64,000 nt of DNA from Bacteroidales bacterium UBA1680 (GTDB lineage Bacteria > Bacteroidota > Bacteroidia > Bacteroidales > UBA932). This document shows, one piece after another, positions 1-9,777 of this stretch. A program made the position numbers and the translations under genes. The notes below the pieces were generated by a model. The model was not told the origin of the DNA and did no database searches. It saw only the letters and a program-made list of their open reading frames with translations. Location of the stretch: contig DCKG01000020.1 of NCBI GenBank assembly GCA_002320605.1, forward strand, positions 1 through 64,000, read 5' to 3'. Within the stretch, counting starts at the first letter, position 1, and each line of letters begins with the position of its first letter.

Positions 1-2
1 TA

Positions 3-359
3 ACTCTTAAGGAGCGACTAGTTAAGGATGACGTGGTGTATTCTTAAACACAGGGTTTTGGATTTGATCCTAAAAAGGCTAAAGTTGAAATCTTTGGGGA
101 TGTTGCGTATCTTATTGATTATCATTATATTAACATTGTTAAACAACTTAATATAGTTTTTCTTAGCATGAATAAACCTTAGGCATATAATTTCGGAACC
201 CCACAGCTTTTTGCAGAAAGTAACAATACGAAGGCGATTCAGGGAATCATGAACATAATGTCCCATATCAAGCTTAAGCAGAGGCAGAAGGACTTTGCCA
301 AGGGGGCGAACTGCAAACTCACGGCCTGGCAGGTCCTTGTATGGTCAAATGGTTCGTGA
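3..359 (+). pseudogene. possible decayed coding frame at left edge
   Basis: One forward frame stays open over about 119 codons apart from a TAA at 45-47 and a TAG at 180-182, ending at TGA 357-359. Far more stops would be expected by chance in such AT-rich DNA. The conceptual product has protein-like stretches (GFDPKKAKVEIFGDVAYLID and ESNNTKAIQGIMNIMSHIK). I do not recognise the family. It could be the tail of a degraded mobile-element or accessory gene extending left of the window. No start codon, promoter or inverted repeat supports it, so this is a weak call. The rest of 360-570 shows no gene I can support. Confidence 0.25.
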
Positions 360-570
360 GTGTTTCCGCAGGCAAACTGTCTCCGCAACTTGTAGATCCC
401 AATAATTATTTCTATTTTCATGAACTAAAAGTATTGCACAGTACTACTATGGGTCTACGAAATCGGCTACTCCTGGATCTCTACAAGGATAAAGCAAGTG
501 TTTTCACTCTGCAAGGGATAACCATGGCCTATGGATAGGAGCTTAATACATGCGGGTGAATCCTCTTGGA

Positions 571-1644
571 CTAGCGAATCGGGAATCCCTCCCAAGATCC
601 GAAAGGTCTCGCTCTGTCTTTCCTCGGAGCCTCTTCTAGTTTTTCTCCGTCGAATCTTGCATGCCTTACTATTCTTCCGCCTGCCTCATGAATCCAAGTC
701 TCGAATCCTTTTTCATTTTCATTGATACGAAATATCCTAGAGCCTTGCGGTAGGTGATTGTAGACAGTGTTGCTCCCTGTAAAACGGCCATAGCAGAGAG
801 CTATGCCCTTGTACGTTGCGATGAAATCGTTGTCATGGTCATGGCCGACAGAGGTCCCGATTACGCTTCTTGTTTCGCGCATCGCTGCAAACATGCCTGA
901 ATTCAGGCCTCCGCATGCGATGTTCTCGCCACGGATTCCTATGCTTTGTGAAGATGAGGCTGTGCCCTGGCGCGGATTATCTCTTAAAGACCAGGCATCG
1001 ATATATTCGCAAAGCGGGATGTGGAAAAATGCTATCGATGGAGCAACGGTTCCATCTGTCCCAGTCCTTTCAAGGCAGCATTGGCGAAGCCAGTTCAGCT
1101 GCTCCCATGTGAACCATCCGTATGTTTCCCTGCCAAGTGCGGTGGAATAGTCGTGGGAGTCCATGAAGAAAAGGTAGAAGGAGGCCTCCCCATCAGATGA
1201 AAACACGGGCACTTGAATGTCTGCAAGTTCTCCGACCTCATCAGGAATATTCAAAGAATATTTCCCTGAAAATATCATTGAAGACATTTCTGAACGTGAG
1301 AGATCTTGCTGGGCATCGTGGTTCCCGAACACGATGCACCAAGGGGTTTTCTTGTCGTCGAGGAATTTCACTAGCCGAGTCCATTCGGGAGCTGCAGGCT
1401 TTACTGTCACGACATCTCCCGTTATGACGAGCAGGTCCGGTTTTTCTGTTTGGATTACCTCATCCATGAATGAATATACCGCAGTGACTTCTCCTTGGTT
1501 GAATGTGCGGAGATGCAGATCTGTAAACTGTGCGATTTTGAAAGAGCCGTCCGAGCGGAACTTGAGGGTCGGCTCTTCAGCAGCCATTGTTGCGCTGACA
1601 GCTGCTAGAAGCACTATTAATATGCTGAATCTCATATTCATCAT
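571..1644 (-). CDS. secreted calcineurin-like metallophosphoesterase
   Basis: A 357-residue exported protein with an N-terminal signal peptide ending near ATMAAEE. It carries the two-metal phosphoesterase motifs in order: DLH in FTDLHLR (residues 42-44), GD in VITGDVV, GNHD in VFGNHDAQ, a histidine in FFHIPL and GHDHDND. This is the calcineurin-like fold, which removes phosphate from mono- or diesters in the periplasm or at the surface. It is the last gene of the PUL 1 operon and overlaps the upstream gene by 4 bp, so the two are probably translationally coupled. Fold and localisation are secure; the substrate is unknown, and phosphate removal from the PUL 1 glycan is an inference. Confidence 0.85.
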   Translation of the reverse strand: MMNMRFSILIVLLAAVSATMAAEEPTLKFRSDGSFKIAQFTDLHLRTFNQGEVTAVYSFMDEVIQTEKPDLLVITGDVVTVKPAAPEWTRLVKFLDDKKTPWCIVFGNHDAQQDLSRSEMSSMIFSGKYSLNIPDEVGELADIQVPVFSSDGEASFYLFFMDSHDYSTALGRETYGWFTWEQLNWLRQCCLERTGTDGTVAPSIAFFHIPLCEYIDAWSLRDNPRQGTASSSQSIGIRGENIACGGLNSGMFAAMRETRSVIGTSVGHDHDNDFIATYKGIALCYGRFTGSNTVYNHLPQGSRIFRINENEKGFETWIHEAGGRIVRHARFDGEKLEEAPRKDRARPFGSWEGFPIR

Positions 1645-3257
1645 TTATCTAGGTCGGAATTAATGAGTGGTCTGAACTCTTCGCCATCAATGCTGCATCT
1701 AATGGTCAGATCCTGAACTTTCGTGTCTTCGTAAAATTCGACTTTCATCGGGTGTCTTCCTTTCGACAGGCGGATCTTCCCGAGGGCCGGTTTCCTTGAA
1801 TGAGCTGAAGCGTTGCTGACCACCAGTTCCCCGTCGATATATAAATTCGCTCCATCATCGGACTTCATTTCGAATGCATACGTGGCATCTTTCTCGACGA
1901 TAAGGTTAGAGGAAAACAAGATCGCGAAATGATCTTCATTCGCAAGCCCCAGTTCTTCGAGAGAGAAATTCTCGACATACCCGGCTGCATCAGGCTTTCC
2001 GAACTTCGTGAAATCGGGTAGCTGACGTTCGCTTATATTTGTGTATAGTTTGTACGACACTGGCGGATCCGTGCAAGCCGGGCTCAGGTAGTTTACTGCC
2101 ACGTCACTGTAGCAGCCCTTGCGGAATGCAATGGACTTTATGCAAGTTGGTGCCTTAATGCTGAATGGCATGGCATATTGGGTCGAATTCGTGTCAGGAT
2201 TGCTCCCATCCAAAGTATAGTATATTTCTGCACCTTCGGCATCATCTGCAATGCTGATCGTGCCCTTGGCGCTTCCAGAGAATGGCCGCACTAGCGGAAT
2301 CGGCACATAGACATCGCTGTCGGCAGACTCGAACGCTTCTTCAAGGAATTTTCCACGGCATTCCCATGGCAGCTTGACTCCGAGAAGACCTGCGGCAGTC
2401 GCCCCAACATCATAAATCATGTTCGTCCTCTTCATGACCTTCCCCTTGGTGGTCCTGCCGCCGAAGACTATGACAGGTATCTCGTACTCTTCCATCGTGT
2501 CACCGCCATGACCAAAGCCGATGCCTCCATGGTCAGCAGTAATAAGAATCACCGTGTTCTTCATCCAGTCTCTCTTCTCAAGTTCGCTAACCAGGATGCC
2601 TGTAAGGGAATCCATCTGCGATACTGTGCTGAGGTATTGGTCAGATTCATGTCCGAAGGTGTGGCCGGCATGATCGGTGATGTCCATGGACACGAACATC
2701 ATTTCCGGTCGATCAGAAAGGTATGTGGAAATGGCTTTTTTCATTACGTCCATCTTCTCGTGCAGGTCGGGATCTTCGCGAAATACGCAACATGAATCGA
2801 ACACCTCTGTATCGTACATCCTAGTCTCTCCAGCCCATTCGATGAAAGCATGCTGTCTATAATCCGGCTTTTGTTCGTGTATCAGATTGAAAATCGTAGG
2901 AAAAAGTCCGATTCTGTTCCGAAGCGCAGGCATCAAATTCTGAGCATCATCTTTTTTCCATGAATTATTCAGCACACCGTGCATTTCTATCGGTGCGGCA
3001 CTTACCATCGACATCCAGTTCTGGCTGCTAGTCGTTTCTCTGACGCAGCGAGTGTGAAGCGAGACGGCTCCGTTTTCGATCATCCGATTGAAATTGGGTG
3101 TTCTTGCCCTTTGAACGTCTCTTGCACTCATTGAGTCAAAACCCAGTATGATCACGTGGCTGACTGTCTGGGCCTGTTTCCTGCAGCCGTCTGCGAGGGT
3201 CGCAATAAAAGCGATAATAGCGATGCTCTTCAAGATTTTTTTCAAACTTGTCGTCAT
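1641..3257 (-). CDS. alkaline-phosphatase-superfamily lipoprotein with chitobiase-like and PA14-like C-terminus
   Basis: A 538-residue protein with a probable lipobox ending at Cys25 (LADGC). Residues about 34-300 match the nucleotide pyrophosphatase/phosphodiesterase branch of the alkaline phosphatase superfamily: the metal Asp in GFDS (41), a likely Ser77 nucleophile in the TSSQN segment (family members usually have Thr), DITDHAGHTFGH, and TADHGG followed by GHGG. After it come a chitobiase/hexosaminidase C-terminal-like repeat (YYTLDGSNPDTNST) and a PA14-like domain (MKSDDGANLYIDGELVVSN), which typically binds carbohydrate. It overlaps the GH28 gene and the downstream phosphoesterase by 4 bp each. 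A sulfatase is less likely because the CxPSR-type sulfatase signature is absent. The substrate is unknown; the binding domains suggest it acts on a glycan. Confidence 0.8.
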   Translation of the reverse strand: MTTSLKKILKSIAIIAFIATLADGCRKQAQTVSHVIILGFDSMSARDVQRARTPNFNRMIENGAVSLHTRCVRETTSSQNWMSMVSAAPIEMHGVLNNSWKKDDAQNLMPALRNRIGLFPTIFNLIHEQKPDYRQHAFIEWAGETRMYDTEVFDSCCVFREDPDLHEKMDVMKKAISTYLSDRPEMMFVSMDITDHAGHTFGHESDQYLSTVSQMDSLTGILVSELEKRDWMKNTVILITADHGGIGFGHGGDTMEEYEIPVIVFGGRTTKGKVMKRTNMIYDVGATAAGLLGVKLPWECRGKFLEEAFESADSDVYVPIPLVRPFSGSAKGTISIADDAEGAEIYYTLDGSNPDTNSTQYAMPFSIKAPTCIKSIAFRKGCYSDVAVNYLSPACTDPPVSYKLYTNISERQLPDFTKFGKPDAAGYVENFSLEELGLANEDHFAILFSSNLIVEKDATYAFEMKSDDGANLYIDGELVVSNASAHSRKPALGKIRLSKGRHPMKVEFYEDTKVQDLTIRCSIDGEEFRPLINSDLDK

Positions 3258-4744
3258 TTTCTCAGTTTTATTTTCCTTCCTTCAGAGTAAATGCTCTCAA
3301 ATACAGCTTTGTGAACATCCTCAATCCAGAATAGTTTGCGTGAATCTTTCTCCTCGAAGCTGAAATAGAGACCTTTGATATGGATTCGATTCACATGGCG
3401 GAGCATCATGCCGCTGAAAGGCAGGCAATGGTCTCTGTTCGACCCGAACAACCATGGGTCAGGGTACTTCTCCACTGCTTCTGGGATATCTCGCAATGCT
3501 TCTTCCGTGGTCTTCCCGCCTAAGGTGTTTATGCGGATGTTGTCTAACACTATGTCTTCAATCGGATGACCGGGAGTCCCGGCTATCATGCAATTGAAAG
3601 ACGGATTGCCTTCCGAAGAGATTACGTCGCTAATGGTCACCCGACTGATTTTCCCGACCGCCGTTCCTTCGGGACTCCTCATGCGCTCTCCAAGACGGAT
3701 AAAGATGGGCGAGTCTGAACAATGCCTCATCACTAGATTGGTGGCGATGATATCTTCTACGATTCCGCCATCAACGGATTCTATAAGCAGGCCGCCTGAG
3801 TATTCGAAAGTGCAGCCGGTAATAGTGACATTCTTGAATCCGCCGCTGGATTCCGTGCCAAGTTTTATCCTGCCCTTGTGCTGCGTCTTGTCGGAACTTC
3901 TTCCCATCTGGAGGTAGATCGACGTCGGCATCTTGTATGTGACATCCAGGAGACTGCCGACATCGTACCCTGAGATATTGCATCCGATGATTGCAACGTC
4001 TTGAGTGTCGACTAATCGTCCCAATGCGTACGAGGCTTTCAAAACGATGGCATCATCTTGTGGAGAATTGACGCTGCATCCGATGATCTTCACATTTCTG
4101 CAGCAATCTATGTCTATCCCATCCCGATTGGTGTCAATCGTGATTCCTGAAACATTTATTCCGTCGGTGCCCGTGAAAAGAATCGCAAAATGTCCGCCCT
4201 TGAAAATCGTTACGTTCTCTATTGTAACGTTCCGGCAGTCTTTAAAAGCTATGGCCTTGTTGGCAAGCCCGTCAAGCAGAGCTTCTGTGGAATATCCATT
4301 CCCTAGATTACTCCCGTCGATTGTTCCGAATCCGCTTATCCTTACATATTCGAGTCCGATCCCCCAGATCAGCGAGTTCTGCCAGTGGCTATGGCCGAAA
4401 TCTTGGTATTGCGGTTCAGGTCCAGCTTCTGGAAGGTCATAGCGGAATTCGTCCGTGACCTTGGCCGCAACAAGTCTTGCTCCGGTCTCAAGATGCAGAT
4501 TGACGTGGTCTTTCATGCGGATGGAGTAGGAAAGGTATGTCCCTGAGGGAATGATGACTGTTCCTCCTCCCTCGTCGGCGACCTTTTGTATGGCAGCATT
4601 GATGGCTCGTGAGTCTATATTAGCGCCATCTCCTTTCGCCCCGAAATCTTTAACGTTCACTGCTCCGAAGCAATTCAGCATTCCAGCGATGAGTAATGCG
4701 ATTCCGGCCGCTATTCTCCGTAGGTTATTCTTGGCTGTAGGCAT
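3254..4744 (-). CDS. glycoside hydrolase family 28 (polygalacturonase-like)
   Basis: A 496-residue exported right-handed beta-helix enzyme. After a signal peptide it starts with KDFGAKGDGANIDSRAINAA and VIIPSGTYL, typical of the pectin-enzyme beta-helix fold. The catalytic region shows NRDGIDID and PQDDAIVLK, matching the GH28 Asp pattern. GH28 enzymes cut galacturonosyl linkages in homogalacturonan, xylogalacturonan or rhamnogalacturonan; the exact bond cannot be told here. The gene overlaps the susD end by 20 bp and the next gene by 4 bp, so it belongs to the PUL 1 operon. With the nearby GH78 it points to a pectic, rhamnogalacturonan-like substrate (inference). Confidence 0.88.
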   Translation of the reverse strand: MPTAKNNLRRIAAGIALLIAGMLNCFGAVNVKDFGAKGDGANIDSRAINAAIQKVADEGGGTVIIPSGTYLSYSIRMKDHVNLHLETGARLVAAKVTDEFRYDLPEAGPEPQYQDFGHSHWQNSLIWGIGLEYVRISGFGTIDGSNLGNGYSTEALLDGLANKAIAFKDCRNVTIENVTIFKGGHFAILFTGTDGINVSGITIDTNRDGIDIDCCRNVKIIGCSVNSPQDDAIVLKASYALGRLVDTQDVAIIGCNISGYDVGSLLDVTYKMPTSIYLQMGRSSDKTQHKGRIKLGTESSGGFKNVTITGCTFEYSGGLLIESVDGGIVEDIIATNLVMRHCSDSPIFIRLGERMRSPEGTAVGKISRVTISDVISSEGNPSFNCMIAGTPGHPIEDIVLDNIRINTLGGKTTEEALRDIPEAVEKYPDPWLFGSNRDHCLPFSGMMLRHVNRIHIKGLYFSFEEKDSRKLFWIEDVHKAVFESIYSEGRKIKLRK

Positions 4745-6293
4745 TATTGGTCTGTTGTTCTAGGAGCGGTATCTGATAATAGTATTTCGAATAAGGATAT
4801 TTTATCGGCTGGAATTTTGACGGGTCTCGGTTGCCGATAGGAATGTCTTTGTGCAAGGCTATCAGCCAGTAAATTCTGTCTGCGTTCTCTCCTGCGAGTT
4901 CTTTAATTCTTTCGTTTTCAATATCTTTTTCGGTTAGAATAGATGAGCTTATGTCGGGAAGCCCGGCCCGTTTTCTGACCACATTGAGGTCAGCAGCTGC
5001 TGATTCCTTATCGTTATTCAGCCAGTTTATCTCGGAACGCATTATGTACAGATCAGCGAGCCTGATCATCGGGCGATTCGCACGCCTCTGAGCTGCATCT
5101 TCCATGTTGCTTCCCCTAAAATATTTATAGAGGAACACCAGAGGGACTTGCACTCCGGAATATTCAGAAACCCTCTTGTACAGCTGCGTGTAGCGCTTGT
5201 CGGAGCTGGCCTCTTCCGTTTCCTGATAATTCTTGTCCATCCAGCCGATTTGCTGCAGAGCAGAGTAAGACATGGCAAATGCAATATATCCGGAGGCTTT
5301 CCCTGCCCTGGTGTTGTAGGCATAGTAATTCATGATGCCGGGATTCCTGTCGTAGTGGTCGCTAGTCAGATTCCAGCAAATTTCCCAAATCACCTCTTTG
5401 CTGAAACCTTCCCCTGATGTCTTATTCCATGCTTCGTATGGTTCATTGTTCAGGTCGTACAAGGATGTCTGCGACATCACATCATCGAGATATGCCTTTG
5501 TTTCTGAAAAACGACCCATGTAGAACAGCACCCTGGCTAGCATGGCCTCTGCCGCATATTTATTCACCCTCATTCTCTGTCCATTGTCGCTGTTCGCATA
5601 AGTTTCCGGAAGACATTCTGCCGCATTCTTCAAATCGTTGACGATTGCGTCATAAACCTCTCCCACGGTGGCAAGCTGAGGGTTTTTCAATGCTTCGGCG
5701 GAGTTTACGTAATGGAGGCGGAGGACGAAGTGCCTGGTGTCATTCTTGCCCTTGCTATCATAAGGTGGAGCCCAGGTTCTTGCTAGATACCAATATGCTA
5801 CCGCACGCATGAAGAGCAGCTCGCCGTTATAGCGCTGAACTAGTTTCCTGTCTGAATCATCCATATTCGGAAACACGTCTTCCCCCGCATCCTCGGCATC
5901 CTGTATGAAGTCAATCGCCGCATTCGCTTCGGTGATGATGTCGTAAAGGAAGTGGAACGCACCTTCCAATTCCTTGGATCCCTGAAGGACAAGCGTCTCC
6001 CATGACCTCTCATTGTATGCATAGTAATAGCTGTCTCCAGTCATGCCGTTCAGGTACATCGCGATGTCTGATTCTCCGAACCCACGAAGGGGCAGCATTC
6101 CAAGTGGATTTGTCCATGCTTTCCCAGACATAAACAGATATGGGCTTCTTGCAGCGAGTTCAAGTTCGGACACGTTCTGCCACGGAGACTGATTCGGTCT
6201 GTCCAACTCGAAAAAGGATTCTTGCTCGCACGATGTCGAGAGCACAAGTACTAAAGTCAATATTATTGAAAATATTCTTTTCATGTCAGGCAA
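4725..6293 (-). CDS. SusD/RagB-family glycan-binding lipoprotein (PUL 1)
   Basis: A 522-residue surface lipoprotein with signal peptide and lipobox LSTSC followed by EQE. The TPR-rich SusD fold is visible in the helical segments (AFHFLYDIITEANAAIDFI, RYNGELLFMRAVAYWYLAR) and the C-terminal RPMIRLADLYIMRSEINW, a SusD hallmark. It caps the SusC barrel and captures oligosaccharides at the cell surface. It lies 3 bp after the SusC stop on the same strand. Translation may begin at the second Met (about 6284), which gives a more usual signal peptide beginning MKRIF. Binding specificity cannot be read from the sequence. Confidence 0.93.
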   Translation of the reverse strand: MPDMKRIFSIILTLVLVLSTSCEQESFFELDRPNQSPWQNVSELELAARSPYLFMSGKAWTNPLGMLPLRGFGESDIAMYLNGMTGDSYYYAYNERSWETLVLQGSKELEGAFHFLYDIITEANAAIDFIQDAEDAGEDVFPNMDDSDRKLVQRYNGELLFMRAVAYWYLARTWAPPYDSKGKNDTRHFVLRLHYVNSAEALKNPQLATVGEVYDAIVNDLKNAAECLPETYANSDNGQRMRVNKYAAEAMLARVLFYMGRFSETKAYLDDVMSQTSLYDLNNEPYEAWNKTSGEGFSKEVIWEICWNLTSDHYDRNPGIMNYYAYNTRAGKASGYIAFAMSYSALQQIGWMDKNYQETEEASSDKRYTQLYKRVSEYSGVQVPLVFLYKYFRGSNMEDAAQRRANRPMIRLADLYIMRSEINWLNNDKESAAADLNVVRKRAGLPDISSSILTEKDIENERIKELAGENADRIYWLIALHKDIPIGNRDPSKFQPIKYPYSKYYYQIPLLEQQTNNAYSQE

Positions 6294-6296
6294 TGA

Positions 6297-9200
6297 TTAA
6301 AAATTAAGATTGATTCCGAAGGTGTATATTCTCGATGAAGGCATGGCAGTGAAGCTCTCCAGCGCTGAACCGGTGGATTGCTCGATGGTTATTTCGCTGT
6401 CATATCCTGAGAATGTGGTCAATGTGAACAGATTCGATGCCGAGAGGTAGAAACGAACTCTCTGAAGCCCGTATCTCTCGGTCAGGCTGGAAGGAAGAGA
6501 GTAACCCAGGCTTAGGTTCCTGAGTTTCAGATAATCTGCTTTCTCGAGAAAACGTGTCGAAGGAGTCTTGTTTTCGCTGCCGTACGGTACTGCGGTGGAT
6601 GTCTGATTTCCGTCGTTGTCATAATAGTACACGCACGCAGCATTTATCTGAGGAATGTCTGTTTTATCTCCCGGCTCTTTCCAGCTGTCAGAGAGAAGTT
6701 TCTTGTTCATCACCAGCATGAAGGCGTTCGGCGTCATGGTGCTTTGAATAAGACGGCTGTAAATATAGTGCCCTGTGGCGAAAGAAAACAGAGCATACAG
6801 GTCAAAGCCCTTGAAATTCAATGTGGTGTTGAAACCTCCGACAACCTTCGGAAGAGCCGATTTGCCTTCCAGAATCATTTTGTTCGTGGACATGTTCTCG
6901 GTAGTGGCCGGAATGATCTTCCCTGTGTGCTTAGTGCTTCCGTCTCCGGAAGTTTCGACTTCATAGATGAGAGGGATGCCTTTCTGGGAATCGACGCCTG
7001 TATATTCGGACATGTAGTACGTTCCGTAAGGAATACCTGACTTGATGATGGTCCTGATGAGATGGTCATCTTGTGATGCATTGAGGATTCCGGTTCCTTT
7101 CTTGTCTGAATCAGGATCCAGGGAGGTGACCTTGTTCTTGTTGTATGAAAAATTGAATCCTAGGTTCCAGCTGAAATCCCTTTTGCTGACCAGATTCGCC
7201 ATTGCTTCCAATTCTACGCCTTGATTGTACATGGCTCCTATGTTTTCCCAGCAGATGTTTCCACCGTAGATTCCGGCAGATTCAGGTATGCTGACGGCGA
7301 GCAGCATGTCTTTGACGTTCTGCCTGTAATAGGCGACAGATCCGTTGATCCTGTTGTCTAGCAAACCGAAATCTACTCCAGCATCTACTGACAGGGTGGT
7401 CTCCCATTTGATGTCAGGGTTGCCGATGGTCATCAGCCAGCTGGAATTGTATCCTTCAAGAGAGTTCGACGGACCGGAGGCGACTGCCCACGAGTCTGAC
7501 GTAATCCCGTCGGGGATATTGGTGTTTCCTGTTTGTCCGACGCTGCCTCTTAGCTTGAGGAAATTGACGAAACTTCTAGGAAACCAGCTTTCTTCCGACA
7601 CTATCCATCCAAGACCCCCAGCGAAGAAGTTGGCCCATCTATTGTCAGGAGAGAATTTCGAAATTCCGTCTCTTCTGGCACTGGCATTTACTATATAACG
7701 GTTTTTGAATTTGTAATTTGCCCTCAGGAAGAAACCACGGAGGTACACCTCATCACGCAGTCCGCTGCTTCCAGAAAGAGACGTAGGCGTTCCTATTTCG
7801 TGGAAAATGCCGTTCAATCCGGTACCGGTTAAATCAGTCAGATGAGAATAGTTTCTGGTGTTTTCTACGCCTAGGACGGCACTAACTTCGTGATTCAGCC
7901 CGAAATTCCTGCTATAATTCAGGAATGCGTTGTAATTCGTGATGACCGTGTTGCGCTTTAATTCCCCAGCTATCGCGCCATCGACTTTTATGGCATTGCT
8001 GCGCCAGGACTGGTCATTCGAGTTGATGTAGTTCATGCCCCATTCTCCTTGAAGGCTCAATCCTTCGATGGGCAGTTTTATCGTTGCGGTGATGCCGGAA
8101 AGAAGATTCAATGTCTTTAGATTCGATTTGGAATTGACAGGATCCATGCTTGCAAGCGGATTGCAGGAAGAAAGAGAATTCCAGTAACCATTTAGCCCTG
8201 CATCACTCCGTACTTTGAACCAAGGCAGGGCATTCGAGTTCACTTGTCCCCATCCGCCGGCTCCAGCCTTTCCGTCACCTGACTTGATTCTGTCATTGTC
8301 GGTATATGTTGCGGCCAGGCGTAATGTGAGGTTGGCCCAGTCAGTCACGCCGTAATCAAGCTTGATGTTTCCGGCAATGGTCTTCATCTCATTATGCTTG
8401 AGGTTTCCATTGTCTTTCCGGTATTTGAGCGAAGAATATGTCTTGACTTTACTGGAACCTTGGCTCAGAGACAGATTCGCCTCGTAGAAAGAACCGACCC
8501 GGGAAATTTCATCGATCCAGTTGGTGTTTATCTTCCTTGCCTCGTCGGTGGTCAGGGTCTCGGTTATGCCGTCAAGGTTCTGCATGGTGGTCGCTACATC
8601 ATATGACTTGTTCAAAGTGTTCTTCATTGCGATGTCCGCTATCTGCATCCATGTGTCAGTGTTTGCCAGGCCAATGTCTGAATGTGCCCATGTGCTTATT
8701 CCGCTCTTCAGGTCCACGTTTATGCGAACCTTCCCTTCTGAGCCGGACTTGGTGGTTATCAGAATGACACCATTTGAGCCGCGAGAGCCGTAAATGGAAG
8801 TGGCGGCTGCATCTTTCAGCACTTGGATTGATTCGACATCGTTCGGATTCAGCATTCCAAGAACGCTTTGCCCTGTTTCCCCATCGAATGATTTGCCGAT
8901 AGATGAGCTTTGGACAGGAATTCCATCGATTATCCAGAGAGGATCGGTCTGGGAAGATATGGAGCTTATCCCTCGTACCTTCACTTGTTGCGGCGCTCCA
9001 GGTATGCCGGAGCCGGAATTCACTTGAACGCCGGTCGCCATTCCCTGTAGGGCTGATTCTGCCGAAGCCGGATTGGCCTTCATGATGTCGTTTGCTTTCA
9101 AGGTGCTTACAGAACCGATGTAGTCTCTCTTCTTGGTAGTGCCGTATCCTATCACTATGACATCGTCAAGTACCTCGTCATCGATTTTCAGGATAATTCT

Positions 9201-9743
9201 GGCATCCTCTTTCCCAGAAGTGGGAACTTCCATCTGAGAGAAACCGATGGAAGAGATTGTCAGCACGGCATCCTTGGAGACTTCTATTTGGAATTTGCCG
9301 TCGGAATCGGTGAAAACTCCGTTCTTCGTGCCTTTTTCAAGCACGTTCGCCCCAACGATTGGTTCTCCGTTCGTGTCCGATACAGTTCCTAACATTATAT
9401 GCTTCGACTCTTTGGCGGATGTGATTCTCTGCAAGATGATGTTGTTCTCTTTGAAAATACACTTAATGCCAGCTGCGGAAAGAATGCTGTCCAGTACAGA
9501 CTGCACAGTCTGGTTTTTTACCTTGGCGCTAACTGTTGATTGAATGTCTATCTCATTAGGGTCGTATACGAAAAGGAAATCGGTCTGGCGTTCCACCGCC
9601 CTGATGAGCTGAGCCAGAGTCATCCTTTCGGCGTTTAGCGTTATTGAATTCTTGTTTTGTGCCATGTCCTTTGTTGGAAATGCGACAAAACATAGAATCA
9701 CTAAAATGACTGATAAAATTTTGTTAGTGGTTAGTGGGTGCAT
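6297..9743 (-). CDS. SusC/RagA-family TonB-dependent transporter with STN domain (PUL 1)
   Basis: An 1148-residue outer-membrane TonB-dependent oligosaccharide importer. After the signal peptide there is an STN signalling domain (about residues 35-105, LAQLIRAVERQTDFLFVYDP), a carboxypeptidase-regulatory-like domain (GTVSDTNGEPIVGANVLEKG), a DDVIVIGYGTTKKRDYIGSV TonB-box and linker region, the plug (LKDAAATSIYGSRGSNGVI) and a long barrel ending in aromatic residues. STN-containing SusC proteins signal occupancy to a FecR-type anti-sigma factor, and FecR and an ECF sigma gene lie immediately upstream. The gene starts 34 bp after fecR ends. Length is typical for this subtype. Confidence 0.95.
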   Translation of the reverse strand: MHPLTTNKILSVILVILCFVAFPTKDMAQNKNSITLNAERMTLAQLIRAVERQTDFLFVYDPNEIDIQSTVSAKVKNQTVQSVLDSILSAAGIKCIFKENNIILQRITSAKESKHIMLGTVSDTNGEPIVGANVLEKGTKNGVFTDSDGKFQIEVSKDAVLTISSIGFSQMEVPTSGKEDARIILKIDDEVLDDVIVIGYGTTKKRDYIGSVSTLKANDIMKANPASAESALQGMATGVQVNSGSGIPGAPQQVKVRGISSISSQTDPLWIIDGIPVQSSSIGKSFDGETGQSVLGMLNPNDVESIQVLKDAAATSIYGSRGSNGVILITTKSGSEGKVRINVDLKSGISTWAHSDIGLANTDTWMQIADIAMKNTLNKSYDVATTMQNLDGITETLTTDEARKINTNWIDEISRVGSFYEANLSLSQGSSKVKTYSSLKYRKDNGNLKHNEMKTIAGNIKLDYGVTDWANLTLRLAATYTDNDRIKSGDGKAGAGGWGQVNSNALPWFKVRSDAGLNGYWNSLSSCNPLASMDPVNSKSNLKTLNLLSGITATIKLPIEGLSLQGEWGMNYINSNDQSWRSNAIKVDGAIAGELKRNTVITNYNAFLNYSRNFGLNHEVSAVLGVENTRNYSHLTDLTGTGLNGIFHEIGTPTSLSGSSGLRDEVYLRGFFLRANYKFKNRYIVNASARRDGISKFSPDNRWANFFAGGLGWIVSEESWFPRSFVNFLKLRGSVGQTGNTNIPDGITSDSWAVASGPSNSLEGYNSSWLMTIGNPDIKWETTLSVDAGVDFGLLDNRINGSVAYYRQNVKDMLLAVSIPESAGIYGGNICWENIGAMYNQGVELEAMANLVSKRDFSWNLGFNFSYNKNKVTSLDPDSDKKGTGILNASQDDHLIRTIIKSGIPYGTYYMSEYTGVDSQKGIPLIYEVETSGDGSTKHTGKIIPATTENMSTNKMILEGKSALPKVVGGFNTTLNFKGFDLYALFSFATGHYIYSRLIQSTMTPNAFMLVMNKKLLSDSWKEPGDKTDIPQINAACVYYYDNDGNQTSTAVPYGSENKTPSTRFLEKADYLKLRNLSLGYSLPSSLTERYGLQRVRFYLSASNLFTLTTFSGYDSEITIEQSTGSALESFTAMPSSRIYTFGINLNF

Positions 9744-9777
9744 CTTTATTATTAATATTGATTGGTTATTTCAGGAA

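Noticed and set aside
341..538. 65-codon plus-strand frame in the left gap
   Set aside because: No recognisable motif, start signal or promoter; it begins inside the decayed frame and cannot be supported as a gene.
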